Positions 14,201 through 25,790 of a stretch of 64,000 nt of DNA are shown piece after piece. The notes under the pieces are model-generated. The model searched no databases. It was not told where the DNA came from and saw only the letters and a program-made list of their open reading frames with translations. The translations under genes and the position numbers were made by a program. The stretch is from Dimorphilus gyrociliatus (Eukaryota; Annelida; Polychaeta; Dinophilidae), in the NCBI GenBank assembly GCA_904063045.1, contig CAJFCJ010000014.1, forward strand, positions 1,237,643-1,301,642, read 5' to 3'. Numbering within the stretch: position 1 is the stretch's first letter; each line of letters opens with the position of its first letter.

Positions 14201-17200
14201 AATTTATCGTATAAGTAACATGGATATGGAAATTGAGTTAAGTAGCTTCCAGGTTCAATCACGTCATGACCAACGAATGTATCAATGATAGCTCTCTCAA
14301 TAATATCCTGAATCCACACGAATCCCATATGATAATAGTAATAACCATACGTCCTAGGACCAGGAAACCAATACTTTGGCCTTACTAGTTTGGTTGTTTG
14401 AGTAAAAGTTGAATTTTGACGAATTTTATAAATAACATGGCGAGGCAACGTTCCATTTTCTCGTATATTTGTAAAAATCACACCTAAATAGGCGAGAGAG
14501 AAAAACAAGCATTAATTAAACGAAACGGATAATAAAAGTAAGTAAACGAAAGAGCTTAATGTCTTACTTGCGAAAACTGTCGTATTGTCTCTATAGCTAT
14601 CACGTAGGGTATATTTTATAAGTTCTTTTTCAGTTTTAAAACCTTTAAAGACATTCAGCGATATTCCGCTTATTAGTCTTAACCAACCGCAGGCAGCATT
14701 ATCAATTATATCTAATTTTGCCACATAATCTTCAGGTTCAAGAACCGTAAAATTAGATATTAATCTATCGTTCACGTGTTTATTATTCTTTCGTATACTA
14801 GTTTCCAAAAAGAGTCGTAATTTTGGTGAATCAGTTAAATTTTGTTTCATCTATAAAAGCAAGTTATTTCTTGTTTATCATATTATTTGTTAGTAATATA
14901 TAGTTTACTATTAAATATTTTATAATTAAATATAATTACCTCTTTTATAAGTTGTAAATTTACCCTTGTCGAGTTTAAAGACAGATAATTACGTAATTCA
15001 GATGAAACATTCAGCCATATTCTTGCATAGGATGATATTCTATCAATTGTTGCGAACGTGCTGTTTGCCTATTTATTAAAATAGAACTGATATATAATTT
15101 AAATTGATCTGTATATTGTTAAAGGCATTTATATTTCACAATTTGAAACACAAAGGAAATTCTCCTGTTATTAGAAAAAGAGAAAAGCACTATATCGATT
15201 AAAGAAAGAATATAGTACAGTGCATAAATTTTGTCTTCTATCTAGATCAGGAGATAAAAAATCTCTCTTCTCGTTTGTACTGTAGATCTACTCTATCTAT
15301 TTTTCCCTTATAAAATTAGTTTTTAAAAATATTCAAGTAGTTCTATTATAGATTGTACGTATGGAAATTTGTACAAAAGTGTCCTTATTTTTTGAATGCG
15401 TTCTTTTATCTAGAAAATTTTCCTTGTTTTTTTGTTTCTAAAAAGAGAATTCTATTTTTCTTTACAACTTTGTATTGTTGCTAGTAATACATCGATCATA
15501 TCACCCGAGCTGAAAATTGACCTAAAGAACGTGGACGATAAATATGGGGGAATAAGAGAGCGAGAGAGAGAGAGAGAGAGAGAGACAAAGGAAAAAGGGA
15601 GAAAGAGGAAAGGAGGGGGGGGAGTTGATGAGAATGGAATTATGATTAGAATCAATAGACTAGGAATCTCAATATCGACAACGGCAAAAGAGAATTATAG
15701 AATATTATTAACAAACCTTCTGAATAACTTTATCAGCATCAGTACCGTTTGGTGAATAAAGAACCTTTGGATTACTGTAAAGTACGTGTAGCAAAACTCC
15801 TAGATTTCTATGATTTAAAGCAAGAAGTTCGACATTTCCTTTAAAAAGTTAAAAAAAAAATTATATTTTTAGCCTTTTTCCCTGAGTGATTCATTTACCC
15901 AAATTCACTTCTGGTTCGCTATTAAATGCATCAATTCTATCTTGTGTGACGTTATTACCGCAAATAGTTTGTTGCATTTTGAGCCAGAATTTAACGATAC
16001 CACTGTAACGTTTCCTTTTAGCTTTCTCTATCTAAAAATAAAATTAATGGGTAATAGTAAACATCGCTTCAATCGTTAGATAACATTTTAAGTTGAAATA
16101 CAAGTAATAAATTCTTTAAACTCGTTGCCTATGGACTCAAAAAACATTGAAGATAAAACGGTCAAATAGACCAAAGAGCACCTAATCAATTTATTTAAAC
16201 TAGTTTACTCTGGCGTAAACATGGTATTGCAGAGTAACAAGAGTATAAACTGCAAAATAATTATGTTTGTTTTCTTTGGCAAGGATGGAACAACAAGTCA
16301 ATTAGAATTTGTTTATAGAGTATAAATGAAAATAAACATATAGCATAATCATATATAATAAAATAATAAAGCAATTAAAATCATTTTTATATTTATAATT
16401 GATGAGTCATCAAGGTCATATTTTTAATTATTAAACGTTACTCTATTTAGAATGAAGGGATAAAAGAAATTACATAAGAAAAAGTATTTATATGCGTGCA
16501 GAAGAAATATTATCTATTATTTTAAATAATAATTTAAGAAACGATCAATAATTTCTATAAAAAAATAATCAAATAATTGATTTTTCTTTCAAAAATCAAT
16601 AGATTAAATTTACAATAAAAATCAGAAGGCCTCATAATTTTATATTTTATATAATAATAAACTTACACGTTTTTGACGGTCTTTGATTTCCTTGATATTT
16701 AAATTTTTCTATATGCAATTTATAAATTTATAGTACACTTTGTTAAAAAGAAGGTTAAATATAATATAAAACTGTATCTTAAAATGTTCTTATTATATAG
16801 CTATAAAGCTCGTGTTTGTTTGTCTTTTATATTAGAATTGAAAAAAGAGCTATGCATTTGTTGCATGTACTTAAAAATAATTATCGAATAATAATATTCC
16901 TCTTACCTCTGTTTGTTTTTTATCGTCATCATCTTTGGGATTTTCATCGTTTGGCATTTTTGTTGTGGACTCTGTTGCATTTGATATTGTGTCGTTGAGA
17001 CAGGCGTCTTGTGGTAGGTGAATAGCCCACTCAGACAGAGACGACAATTCAGAGTCAAAAAGCGTTAGCTCCTCAACATCTTGGTAAAACTGTTCAACTT
17101 CGCGAACAGTCCCATTTATCCAATCAAGGAGGTTAGTCTATTATTTCAATTGGAAAGAGAACAATAAATTAATCAATATGGAATAATATGATTGATGAAA

Positions 17201-19010
17201 TATTATCAATAGCAGCTGTATATTAATAAAGCAAACCTTATTTAATAGTGGACGGAAACTCATTGATTCATTTGCAAAAGCTGATAAGCTGGCCCATTGA
17301 TCTTCAGGTAATGCACACAAAGTCGTCTTAAATTTTACTAATTCAGGTTTATCCTTTAATAAAATATAATTCAACAGGCCATCTGAACATGTTGCAGTGT
17401 GCAAACCGGTTGGATTAAGAATATGTGACTGAAGCAATTTATAAGATAATGGTACAGTTTGTTGAAATTTTTGTAATTAATAATTAATTTTACCTTCAGT
17501 AAATTATTGATTAAATCAATTTTTGCTGAATCTGATTGATCCAAATAGACAATTTTCACAAATTTCATTATGAATGAATAGTCACTGTTACTGTAAGCAC
17601 TTCTCTTGAAACGGCTTCGTTGGTCGCGTTCATTTGGTAAGCTCAAAGCATTATTGATTTTATCAGCTATTTTTGTTAAATTTAGTTTGGCATTGAAAAA
17701 CGAGTCGATCTCATTGTCTGTCAGATAATGAAACCTTCTTTTCAAGTTATTCCTTGCGGATGTTTTATTTACAATCAATTCTCCTACTGTTACATCATCT
17801 GCAAATAAAGAATACGTTTCTTCTTTTTAAAAAACAAGTTCCTCTTAAAATAGGCTTTCAACTCACATTCTGTAAAACGGGCAATCAATGGTTCTAGACT
17901 TGCAACTTGATCTACGACCCCTTTGTATACTTTAGGTAGACTTTCCATCTCTTTAGGCGTGAAACCAGGAACAAAGAAATTTTTATTTTCCCCTATCCTC
18001 TGCAATCGTTCTAGGAACTGTTTTACGCTGATAAGAGATTGTATTAAAACCAAGTGCTGATAAGTCTAAATAAAGAATACTTAATTAATCAGAAACAAAC
18101 CTAGCATTAGGCCACTTCTCAATTCTTGTTTCGGAATCTATAGTTGACGAATTGCCATGACAAAATTCTTGCATGATTGGAATAATTCCAGATGAAGGTA
18201 AAGCCCGAGTATGGAAACTAACTATATTTGTAGAAATAGATGCTAAATAGAGTAAAGAGGTAATGTTTACAAACCTTCATGATGTCGGACGGTAGGATGT
18301 TTGGCTCGTATGAAGAGCAAAATAATGAATAATGATAATGGTATAAAGAGCTCGAAAAGCAAGACAAGCTAAAAAGAAAAAAATAGATTTTTATTGTATA
18401 TTTATGTTAATATATCTGTTTAGTATTAGATGAAAAACAATCTTTGTAAAATGTTCCTTATGTTATGTATTAGGAAGATAGTATAGAAAGCTCACGCTTA
18501 TTTATATTACTTGTAACTATTTATTTACTTATCTAATCTTGACCTGCCATTGACTCTTTTAAGACTAGTAGACTATATGCTTATATTTAGACATTAAAAA
18601 TTATATTTCCCGTTACTATGTGTGATATGATTGATAGATTTTACCTTATCAGCTTATTGGAGCAATTTGGACAAAAAGGAAGTAACTTGTCTTATAAAAC
18701 AGAATCAATGAAAACAAGATGTATCTTATTAATAATTGTAGCTAATTAAAGCTTAGAGCATCCTTTAATAATTAATAGAAAAAATCCGGTTGACTTTCTT
18801 CATGCAAACAGCATGGTAAGGTCTATCTTCTTTCTAACTTATCTAACTTTTAGCCAGGAAATGCTCCTTACTCATACAGTTTTTATAAATGTATTGTCAA
18901 TCAATCGATAATGATTTCTTTTTAATCTATCAACTACTTACAGGCCGTCTCTTTTTGAGGGTAAAATTCTTCCACAGCAAAATTCTCAGCTGATGAAAAT
19001 AGCCACCCAT
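8263..19010 (-). CDS. ABCA: ABCA1-type lipid transporter
   Basis: Full-length ABC subfamily A exporter; relatives move phospholipid and sterol across membranes. Nineteen exons join in frame: complement of 8263..8301, 8379..8558, 8675..10394, 10486..11725, 11788..11869, 11926..13025, 13542..14483, 14568..14850, 14940..15068, 15717..15838, 15899..16031, 16667..16708, 16907..17137, 17237..17428, 17494..17798, 17867..18027, 18101..18221, 18275..18368, 18942..19010. The product is 2394 residues (human ABCA1 2261). Order: [16 protein letters not shown] and first membrane helix; large extracellular domain to about 670; TMD1 to 941; NBD1 (Walker [10 protein letters not shown] at 1045, [17 protein letters not shown]); second extracellular domain with [19 protein letters not shown]2 ([13 protein letters not shown]); NBD2 (GVNGAGKTT at 2054, [12 protein letters not shown]). 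The NBD2 signature is FSAGN rather than SGGN. The protein ends HNAVI. It groups with ABCA1/4/7; I cannot choose among them. The 42-base exon is the least certain. Confidence 0.95.
13315..13407 (-). other. Duplicated ABCA linker exon (cassette or relic)
   Basis: Inside the intron between the TMD1 exon and the NBD1 exon lies an open segment beginning after a CAG acceptor. It encodes [17 protein letters not shown]. This closely copies the start of the next exon ([17 protein letters not shown]), the conserved ABCA segment linking TMD1 to NBD1. It has 93 bases, the same entry and exit phase, and no stop, so inclusion would insert 31 residues in frame. The acceptor is good; the donor (AAG|GTTTTC) is weak. 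It is either a cassette exon or a decaying duplicate. Confidence 0.55.
15069..15716 (-). other. Long ABCA intron with GA microsatellite
   Basis: A 648-base intron, long for this gene. It holds a (GA)n run at about 15558-15585 and a G-rich stretch after it (to about 15622). The long plus-strand frame across it (15432-15755) is low complexity and not a gene. Confidence 0.6.
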
Positions 19011-19493
19011 CTCAACAGCGAATTTGAATTTGGCAGTTTCTAAGAGAATGTTATCCACTTCACACCAATATGCTTATCCTTAAATGTTGTTTTCAAAATA
19101 CAATGATCGCAAATGATGAAAACTTGTTAAAGCTGTAGTATAACTTATTAAAAGCGGTTGATGGTAGACGCTGACAATTCTGTAGCACCACTCAGGAAAT
19201 TTTTTCTCCACTGAATTGTTTCTACGAAATCTACACGCGCCATTTTGTTTTGTTGTGTTCTGATCTGAAAGCTGATTGGCTCGTATATCGGACGAGGAGA
19301 ATCCCTAACCAAGGATTTCCCTAGTCAGCGTTAAATTTTATAAATGAATTGATTAATGTGTGGGTTAAAGCCGCATTAAATATATTTGTTAAGGAGCCTT
19401 CTTTCAGTATTTTTTATTACGCAATATTTATCATTTTCTATGTAATAAGAAATATGAGGTATTGATAGATATTCTGGTCATTCGCGTCTAATC
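19011..19493. other. Divergent promoter region, ABCA / F-box gene
   Basis: About 480 bases between the start codons of ABCA (-) and the first F-box/LRR gene (+). The stretch near 19220-19290 is less A+T-rich than its surroundings and is a plausible promoter core. No exon with support is visible. Confidence 0.45.
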
Positions 19494-21020
19494 ATGTCAG
19501 GAGTACAAAAGAAAGCAAAAAAACCACGTTATGGAATTTTAGGAGTTAAGAAAACAGATAGAATATTTTTTTCAGCTGCGGGAGAAGATTGGTCCTCAGA
19601 TTCGGAAGATGACGATTATCACCCACCAGGCGAAGATGAAATTGTTGAAATTAACACAAAGAAACGAAAACAAGAGAGAAGAAAGAAACAAGCTATTATT
19701 AAAGAAGAAAAGAAAAAGGGAAAGATTGATATCAAATTAAAACAGGGGATAACTACGTGGCACCTTCTACCACCGGAAATTTTAGTTAAAATATTAAAAT
19801 TTTGTTCAATGAACGAAGGTCATCTCAGACTTGATGTATTAGGTACAGTTTGTAACGATTGGAAGAGAGTAGCCCGTACAGAATCATTATGGAAGTATGT
19901 TGATTTAGCTAGAGGATCGGAAATGCTAAATAAAAAAGATTTAGAATCAACATCTAAAAAACTTTACCCTCTGATGCGTAAAACAGAAAGAATAGTACTT
20001 AACAAATCAATTACGATGTCGCAATTCACAAATTTGATACGAAATTTCCAAGAAATTCGTGAAATCTCTTTCAAAGGTTGTTCCAAATTAAAACCTGAAT
20101 TATTAACAGAAATTGCGGAATCGGGAAATTTAAAAAATTTACAAGGCGTCGATTTTAATGGAACGTTTCAAGATTTTATTGGATTGAAAGATATGTTTGT
20201 ATTCATCAATAATATCTTACCTAACTTGACAAAATTAGTCTTGTCAAATAACAAGTTTAACAAAAAAACAATAACAGCAATCTTTCAAAAGGTTGCATCC
20301 GATTGCACAAAACTCAAAATATTTGAACTGGAAAATTGCCATTCATCCGCAATACCTCAGCTAGATTACCTAAGCATGTGTAAAAATTGCCGTTCGTTGA
20401 GAGTGTTGAATTTCAACGATACTCTATTCCATCCATTTAATTCGTCAGGAAATAGTCAAAATGATGAAACAACGTATAAACTTAACCTTGAAGAATTCAG
20501 AATGAGTCAATTTCTTCATGTTAATATTTATGTTTCTCCCTCGTTTATTACAGATTTTATTGGGATGTGTGACAATCTAACTTTACTCGATGTTAATCAT
20601 TTGCGTAATTGCAACAGTTTCAACTTTCTACTCAAATTACATGCTCAAAAATTGAAACATCTGTATCTTAGTAATACCTTTACTAAGAATTTGGTCGATG
20701 ATCTAGAAATGGAATTACAAGTTAGACAAGTGTTTTCAAGATGGGGACCGTCTTTGTTAGATTTGGATCTATCCAAGAATCTTTTGCCAAGTACCGTTTG
20801 GGATGCTATTTTTGATAGTTTCGGACCAAATCCCTCATTAATAACATTAAATTTGGAAAGTAGTAATATAGCTATAGACACTTTAGATTATATTATGAAA
20901 ACCTTTCATAAACTACGTTACGTAAATATAAGTTTATGCCGAACTATCAGAGAGAGAGGAATTAAGAGAGAGTATCAAGCCGAAGAGATAAACATCCTTC
21001 GAAGTAAATTCTATTCCTAA
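19494..21020 (+). CDS. FBXL6-like F-box/LRR protein, copy 1
   Basis: Likely substrate-recognition subunit of an SCF (SKP1-cullin1-F-box) ubiquitin ligase. Single exon, 508 residues. A basic and acidic N-terminal tail of about 85 residues is followed by an F-box at about 88-135 (LLPPEILVKILKFC, then VCNDWKRV, ESLWKYVDL). Degenerate leucine-rich repeats follow to the end (LVLSNNKF, CRSLRVLNF, LLDLDLSKN, LITLNLESSN, LRYVNISLC). The C-terminal arrangement of a last LRR, then RGIKREYQAEE, resembles vertebrate FBXL6, so I infer an FBXL6-like origin; the substrate is unknown. It is the first of three tandem genes on this strand. The family is intronless although the window's other genes are intron-rich. 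Confidence 0.82.
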   Translation: MSGVQKKAKKPRYGILGVKKTDRIFFSAAGEDWSSDSEDDDYHPPGEDEIVEINTKKRKQERRKKQAIIKEEKKKGKIDIKLKQGITTWHLLPPEILVKILKFCSMNEGHLRLDVLGTVCNDWKRVARTESLWKYVDLARGSEMLNKKDLESTSKKLYPLMRKTERIVLNKSITMSQFTNLIRNFQEIREISFKGCSKLKPELLTEIAESGNLKNLQGVDFNGTFQDFIGLKDMFVFINNILPNLTKLVLSNNKFNKKTITAIFQKVASDCTKLKIFELENCHSSAIPQLDYLSMCKNCRSLRVLNFNDTLFHPFNSSGNSQNDETTYKLNLEEFRMSQFLHVNIYVSPSFITDFIGMCDNLTLLDVNHLRNCNSFNFLLKLHAQKLKHLYLSNTFTKNLVDDLEMELQVRQVFSRWGPSLLDLDLSKNLLPSTVWDAIFDSFGPNPSLITLNLESSNIAIDTLDYIMKTFHKLRYVNISLCRTIRERGIKREYQAEEINILRSKFYS

Positions 21021-21987
21021 AAAACTTGTTTACAAGAAATATTTTGGCTTACACTTTGGATTTGTTGTTTTTCTTTTATAGATTATAATATTACTACTTT
21101 TACCAACTAGCGCCATCTATGTTATGAAACTGTTAAAGGATATGGTCTATTTATTTTTTATGTTAGATTGATTAGTGGTTTTTAAAAAAAAACTTTGTTT
21201 TTGTAAAGCGTGAAAGGAAAGAGATGATAAAGTATTTGCTGCAAAAAAACGTGTATTTGTTTTTCATGCTGCTGAAATTTTTATTTATTGCGTAATAACA
21301 AAAAAAATAGAGAGAGAGAGAGAGAGAAAGAATGACATTGAAAAATATGTTAATATTTGCATATTAAATATTAAACTTAATTGTGTGGTGTTTTTTCCAA
21401 GAGTTGGTGTGTTTAACAAATTATGTTCTATTTAAGAGAATATTGAGTGTTTTATACGATAATACGATGTTTTCACTAATCCAATTGGAAAAATATAAAA
21501 AATAATTCTTTTTCACAAGTGTTTATAGGTTTAATTGCTTTGCGGAGGTTGAATAACTTACTTTTACTTTTGTTGGAACATTTGTTCAACAAGAGCACTT
21601 TTAATATAATATTCCTTTTATTTTGGTTTTATTTATACTTTTTTTTTATATATTTAATTGAAATGTTTCGTAAATAAATTTATTTACAGTCGATATATTA
21701 TAGGTATTACCAGTTTATAGTTTGTTTATTAGATTATTTTACCTTTATCCGGCTTTAACTAAAGGAAAATTAGTTTTTACTTAAATTTCACTTGAATTAT
21801 TTTAAATTAAACTCTAAAGCTTTTTTAATTTACAGAGTTTTTATATCTTTTTTTTTATCCAACTCAAATAGTGTAATACTCTGACGATACTTGAATATAC
21901 TTTCTAATTTTCGTCAACTTCCTGTTCAATTTTCTGATTTATGGCTTAAAAAAATACCGTTAGAATAATAATACTCATAACTAAAAG
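21021..21987. other. Spacer between F-box copies 1 and 2
   Basis: About 970 bases, very A+T-rich. It contains a short (AG)n run at about 21309-21328 and many T tracts. I see no exon with splice-site support. Confidence 0.5.
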
Positions 21988-23430
21988 ATGACTAGACAAG
22001 GAAGAAGACGGCGTGGATTATTAAAGAGAAAATTTAAGGAGACTGAAGAGCAAATGAAAGAAATTAACTATATTAGAGATCTGCATTTGAGAAAAAACCT
22101 GAAGGATGTAGTAGAGATACAATCATGCCTACCTCCTGAAATTTTGGTAAAAATATTCGGCTATTGCGCCACAAACGAGGGAAATTTAAGTCTGTTTAAG
22201 TTAGCCAATGTCTCATCGGGCTGGGAAAAGTTAATCAAGTCTAAATGCTTATGGAAATGTGTGGATCTCGTAGAAGGTGTTGAAAATCTAACAATTGAAA
22301 AATGGAAGTCAATGAGAAAGACGTTTGTACCCCTTCTTAGGGAAAGCAAAAAAGTTCGTCTCAACACATCAATCATAACGACTAGATGGGATAATTTCTT
22401 TTTTAATTTTCCATCCGTCACCGAAATATCATTTGTAGGAACAAGAAATCTTCGGCCGGAAGTTCTTCTCGATATTATTCATTCCAAAATTAAAATTGAA
22501 TCTCTCAACTTTGACGGTGTATTCTTAAGCTTTATCCCGTCAAAGATTATTCGTAAAATGGCTACAACTATATTACCTAGTCTAAAGAAGCTAGTACTAT
22601 CCAACAACTCTTTATATATAACAGCTATTGAAGTACTGTTTAAAGTAGTGGGTCAGAGTTGTGAACAGCTGGAAGTATTGGAATTAGAGAATTGTTTACC
22701 TCCGAATAGGATTGCCGTCCCAGAATTAGATTATAGTTCAATACGTCGTAATTGCCGTTCTTTGAGAGTATTGAATTTTAGTTTTACTTTTATCGATCCT
22801 CAAATTCCCAAAACAGTATATCCACAGAACGATACATTGGATTTACGAGAACTTCATATGGGCAGTACTATCCGTTCTTATCGACGTTTTGGAGATAACT
22901 TCTTACTAGATTTTGTCGGTAATTGTAAGAATTTAGAGACAATCAATGCTAATTATTTACCAAACTGCAATAGTCTACATTTCCTACAAAAAATTAAGGC
23001 GAAAAGAATGAAAAATTTGTATATTTGTAATATTTTTAATGGAAAATACGATATACAAGCTATTACCTCTCAAGCTACAATCGTATTCGGTAGATGGCAG
23101 TCAACACTATTAACGTTAGACCTATCAAGGAATATTATGATAGATTCACTTTGGTTAACAATATTTGAATCGTTCTGTAAAGACTCACCACTTGAAACTT
23201 TATATCTAAATTGTAGTAATATAACAACAAGACCGTTCATAACTGCCATTAAACAATTTACAAATCTATCATATCTTGATACATCGTATTGCACGAATAT
23301 TATCGAAAGAAGTTTAAGGCAAAAGTTTTATAAAGAAGATTGTAAGAAACTTAAAGTAAACTATTTTTGGTTTGACAATCCCTTATATAATATTCAAAGA
23401 AATTCTGAATACTTTATAGACATTATATGA
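21988..23430 (+). CDS. FBXL6-like F-box/LRR protein, copy 2
   Basis: Second tandem paralogue: single exon, 480 residues. The F-box starts at about residue 49 (CLPPEILVKIFGYC, KCLWKCVDL). LRRs follow (LVLSNNSLY, LEVLELENCLPP, CRSLRVLNFSF, LETINANYLPNCNSLHFL, LLTLDLSRN). The N-terminal tail is shorter and lacks the acidic run of copy 1. Relative to copies 1 and 3 it has a longer tail after the last LRR, ending YNIQRNSEYFIDII, so the C-terminus has drifted. AATAAA at 23475-23480 is a likely poly(A) signal. The divergence in sequence with the same architecture suggests an old duplication or fast evolution. Confidence 0.82.
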   Translation: MTRQGRRRRGLLKRKFKETEEQMKEINYIRDLHLRKNLKDVVEIQSCLPPEILVKIFGYCATNEGNLSLFKLANVSSGWEKLIKSKCLWKCVDLVEGVENLTIEKWKSMRKTFVPLLRESKKVRLNTSIITTRWDNFFFNFPSVTEISFVGTRNLRPEVLLDIIHSKIKIESLNFDGVFLSFIPSKIIRKMATTILPSLKKLVLSNNSLYITAIEVLFKVVGQSCEQLEVLELENCLPPNRIAVPELDYSSIRRNCRSLRVLNFSFTFIDPQIPKTVYPQNDTLDLRELHMGSTIRSYRRFGDNFLLDFVGNCKNLETINANYLPNCNSLHFLQKIKAKRMKNLYICNIFNGKYDIQAITSQATIVFGRWQSTLLTLDLSRNIMIDSLWLTIFESFCKDSPLETLYLNCSNITTRPFITAIKQFTNLSYLDTSYCTNIIERSLRQKFYKEDCKKLKVNYFWFDNPLYNIQRNSEYFIDII

Positions 23431-24148
23431 AGATGTATTGAATTGTTTTTAATTGTCATTTTTTTTTCCTATTAAATAAAGTATGCAAATTAATTGTAGA
23501 CAAAAGAATGAAACAATGTAACTCCTTTTTAAAAGCGAACGAAAAAAGATTACCCTAAAACAAACACTTAAACATATTTGGTAATATCAATGCTTAAAAA
23601 AAGAACAGCGATAATATAACATTCTAAAAGGGAATTCATAGAAAGCGGGAAATATTTTTTTACCAGTTTTTTTTGAAAACTGTCACTTATTGGCTTATTA
23701 CTATTGTTTGCCAATTAAGCCGTTAGGTGTCAGCTGATACAGAAAATCTCGTAAATTTTTTTTTAAATTGTCGGATAAAAGTCAAAGAAGTTGTTACCAG
23801 GTATGTTAAATATTATTATTGAAATTTCTGATTAGTTTTGCAACAAATGCGTTACGCAAAAAAGTTACCGACATTCTAATCACCGGAAAACAACTATTAT
23901 TACAAGGCGGTTGATGTCTAGGATTAAAATGTACGAGAGCACACATTAAAGCTTATAAATTGGTATTTAAATGAACTTTGCATATATAATCAATGTTTAT
24001 ATTTAGAGCTGAGTATTTTTTTTACTGTTATAAACTTTCATTTAGCATATTTCTGTAATTGACGATTTTATGTACCGTCAGCTACCAATCAGCACTTTCG
24101 TACAATTTCCGGTGTCGTTTTCCTGAAGGAGAAAAATTTTGCTTTATT
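23431..24148. other. Spacer between F-box copies 2 and 3
   Basis: About 720 bases. It holds the copy 2 poly(A) signal and presumably the copy 3 promoter. The open frame of copy 3 extends back to 24059 but only through a TTG codon, so I treat 24059-24148 as untranslated. Confidence 0.45.
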
Positions 24149-25549
24149 ATGACTGGTACAAAAGACAAAACTAGACAAAGACAACGGAGGAAAAAGACTT
24201 CCTATCATATTAAATCTACTAATGATAGATTAAACACGTTTACGATAAAAGGGGAGTCAAACAAGAGCGGTCAATTAGTTCCAGTAGCCAGCTGGAATTG
24301 TTTACCAATCGAAATTCAAGTAAAAATAATTCATCAGTGTGCGTTGAATGAAGGACATATAAGATTGTTTACATTGGCAAACGTTAATAGCGAATGGAGA
24401 CGGATAATCTCAACTGATTCTTTATGGAAAGATGTTGATTTAGCGAAAGGAACTGAAAAAATACCTGAAAGAGATTTGCACCTAATGACTATATATCTAT
24501 ATCCACTGTTGGATAAGAGTCGAATTGTACGATTCAATAGATCGATTACTGATCAAAACCTTCAAAATTTCACAAATAGCTTTAGCAATATCAGAGAGTT
24601 GATCTTTGAAAAGTATAGCTGTCTCCATCAGACAGTATTATTGCAAATTTCTAAAAATAATCTATTCGATCATTTGATATCTCTAAATCTCACAGGAGCT
24701 ATTGAAGGATCCATATCAAGACCGGTAATGAAAGCATTTATCGATCATGTATTACCAAAACTGAAAAAGCTAGTACTGTCAAACAACTTTCATAAATTGG
24801 ACAGTTTTGAAATGCTATTAGAATATATCTGCACTAAAAGTAATAAATTAGAAATTTTGGAATTAAGCAATTGTCTTCCCAGTGATTTGGGTTCGTTTGC
24901 TAGATTTCAATTTCATTTAATGCGAGAGAATTGTGTAAATTTGAAGGTGTTGAATTTAAGTAATACTTATATTAATCCCGTTCCAAGTTCAACCCTCACG
25001 AACACGGGTGAAAATTTTGATCTAAAAGAATTCTATATGAGCCGTTCAATACATTCCAAATGTAATGGTTCTGAAGAATTTCTAGTCGATTTTATAGGCA
25101 GCTGTAAGAACCTAGAAGTTCTTGATGTTAAATATCTGCCGAATTGTTGCAATTTTGATTTTTTACTTTTTTTGCAAACTGATAAATTGAAATATTTATG
25201 CGTTAGTCATGTGATAAGTTCTATTCCTATTGGACAGGATTTTGCTATTATACAAGTTTCTATTGCTTTCGCTAGATGGAGACATACGTTGTTGGTTTTA
25301 GATATGTCTCAAAATGAATTGTATAGATCTAGTTGGATGGCTATTTTGGAGGGTCTTGGAAGGAATCCAGTTCTCAAAGAGCTATATTTAGAGGGCAGTA
25401 ATATAACTTTTGATGCCGTTAAATTCGCATTAAGGAGATTTACTAATCTGGAGTGTTTAGATCTCCGATCCTGCAATAACATAATGTATCCAAAGCTCAT
25501 TAAAAAGTTCCAAGGAGAGAGTCTGAATGCTCTAAGAAGACAGTTTTAG
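24149..25549 (+). CDS. FBXL6-like F-box/LRR protein, copy 3
   Basis: Third tandem paralogue: single exon, 466 residues from the ATG at 24149 (MTGTKDKTRQRQRRKK). I chose this start because the upstream extension has no ATG, and because the short basic N-terminus matches the other copies. The F-box is at about residues 50-97 (CLPIEIQVKIIHQC, DSLWKDVDLAKG). LRRs include LVLSNNFHKL, LEILELSNCLPS, LKVLNLSNTYINP, LEVLDVKYLPNCCNFDFL and LKELYLEGSNITF. It ends shortly after a KKFQGES segment equivalent to copy 1 KREYQAEE. SCF adaptor by family; no evidence for a particular substrate. Confidence 0.82.
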   Translation: MTGTKDKTRQRQRRKKTSYHIKSTNDRLNTFTIKGESNKSGQLVPVASWNCLPIEIQVKIIHQCALNEGHIRLFTLANVNSEWRRIISTDSLWKDVDLAKGTEKIPERDLHLMTIYLYPLLDKSRIVRFNRSITDQNLQNFTNSFSNIRELIFEKYSCLHQTVLLQISKNNLFDHLISLNLTGAIEGSISRPVMKAFIDHVLPKLKKLVLSNNFHKLDSFEMLLEYICTKSNKLEILELSNCLPSDLGSFARFQFHLMRENCVNLKVLNLSNTYINPVPSSTLTNTGENFDLKEFYMSRSIHSKCNGSEEFLVDFIGSCKNLEVLDVKYLPNCCNFDFLLFLQTDKLKYLCVSHVISSIPIGQDFAIIQVSIAFARWRHTLLVLDMSQNELYRSSWMAILEGLGRNPVLKELYLEGSNITFDAVKFALRRFTNLECLDLRSCNNIMYPKLIKKFQGESLNALRRQF

Positions 25550-25790
25550 TGAAATATTTTTGTTATGCTTTGTTCAATTTTGTATCATTCAAGTGTAGAA
25601 TATTTTGAAATCAGTTAGGTACTTTATCATTTCATGATAAGGAGATTATACATTCTGTTAATGTTACGGATTTCAACATACACGTTATTTTAGCTTATTC
25701 TCTTTTTTCTCGTTTAAATAATTTATTAATTCGACAAGCTGTTATCTGAAATCCATACGGGAATTTAGGAGAAATTGGATAAAATAGGAT

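Noticed and set aside
15432-15755. 107-codon frame over a GA repeat
   Set aside because: Low-complexity translation of a microsatellite inside an ABCA intron, overlapping a real minus-strand exon.
24059-24148. N-terminal extension of F-box copy 3
   Set aside because: The extension begins at a TTG with no ATG; the ATG at 24149 gives an N-terminus like the other copies.
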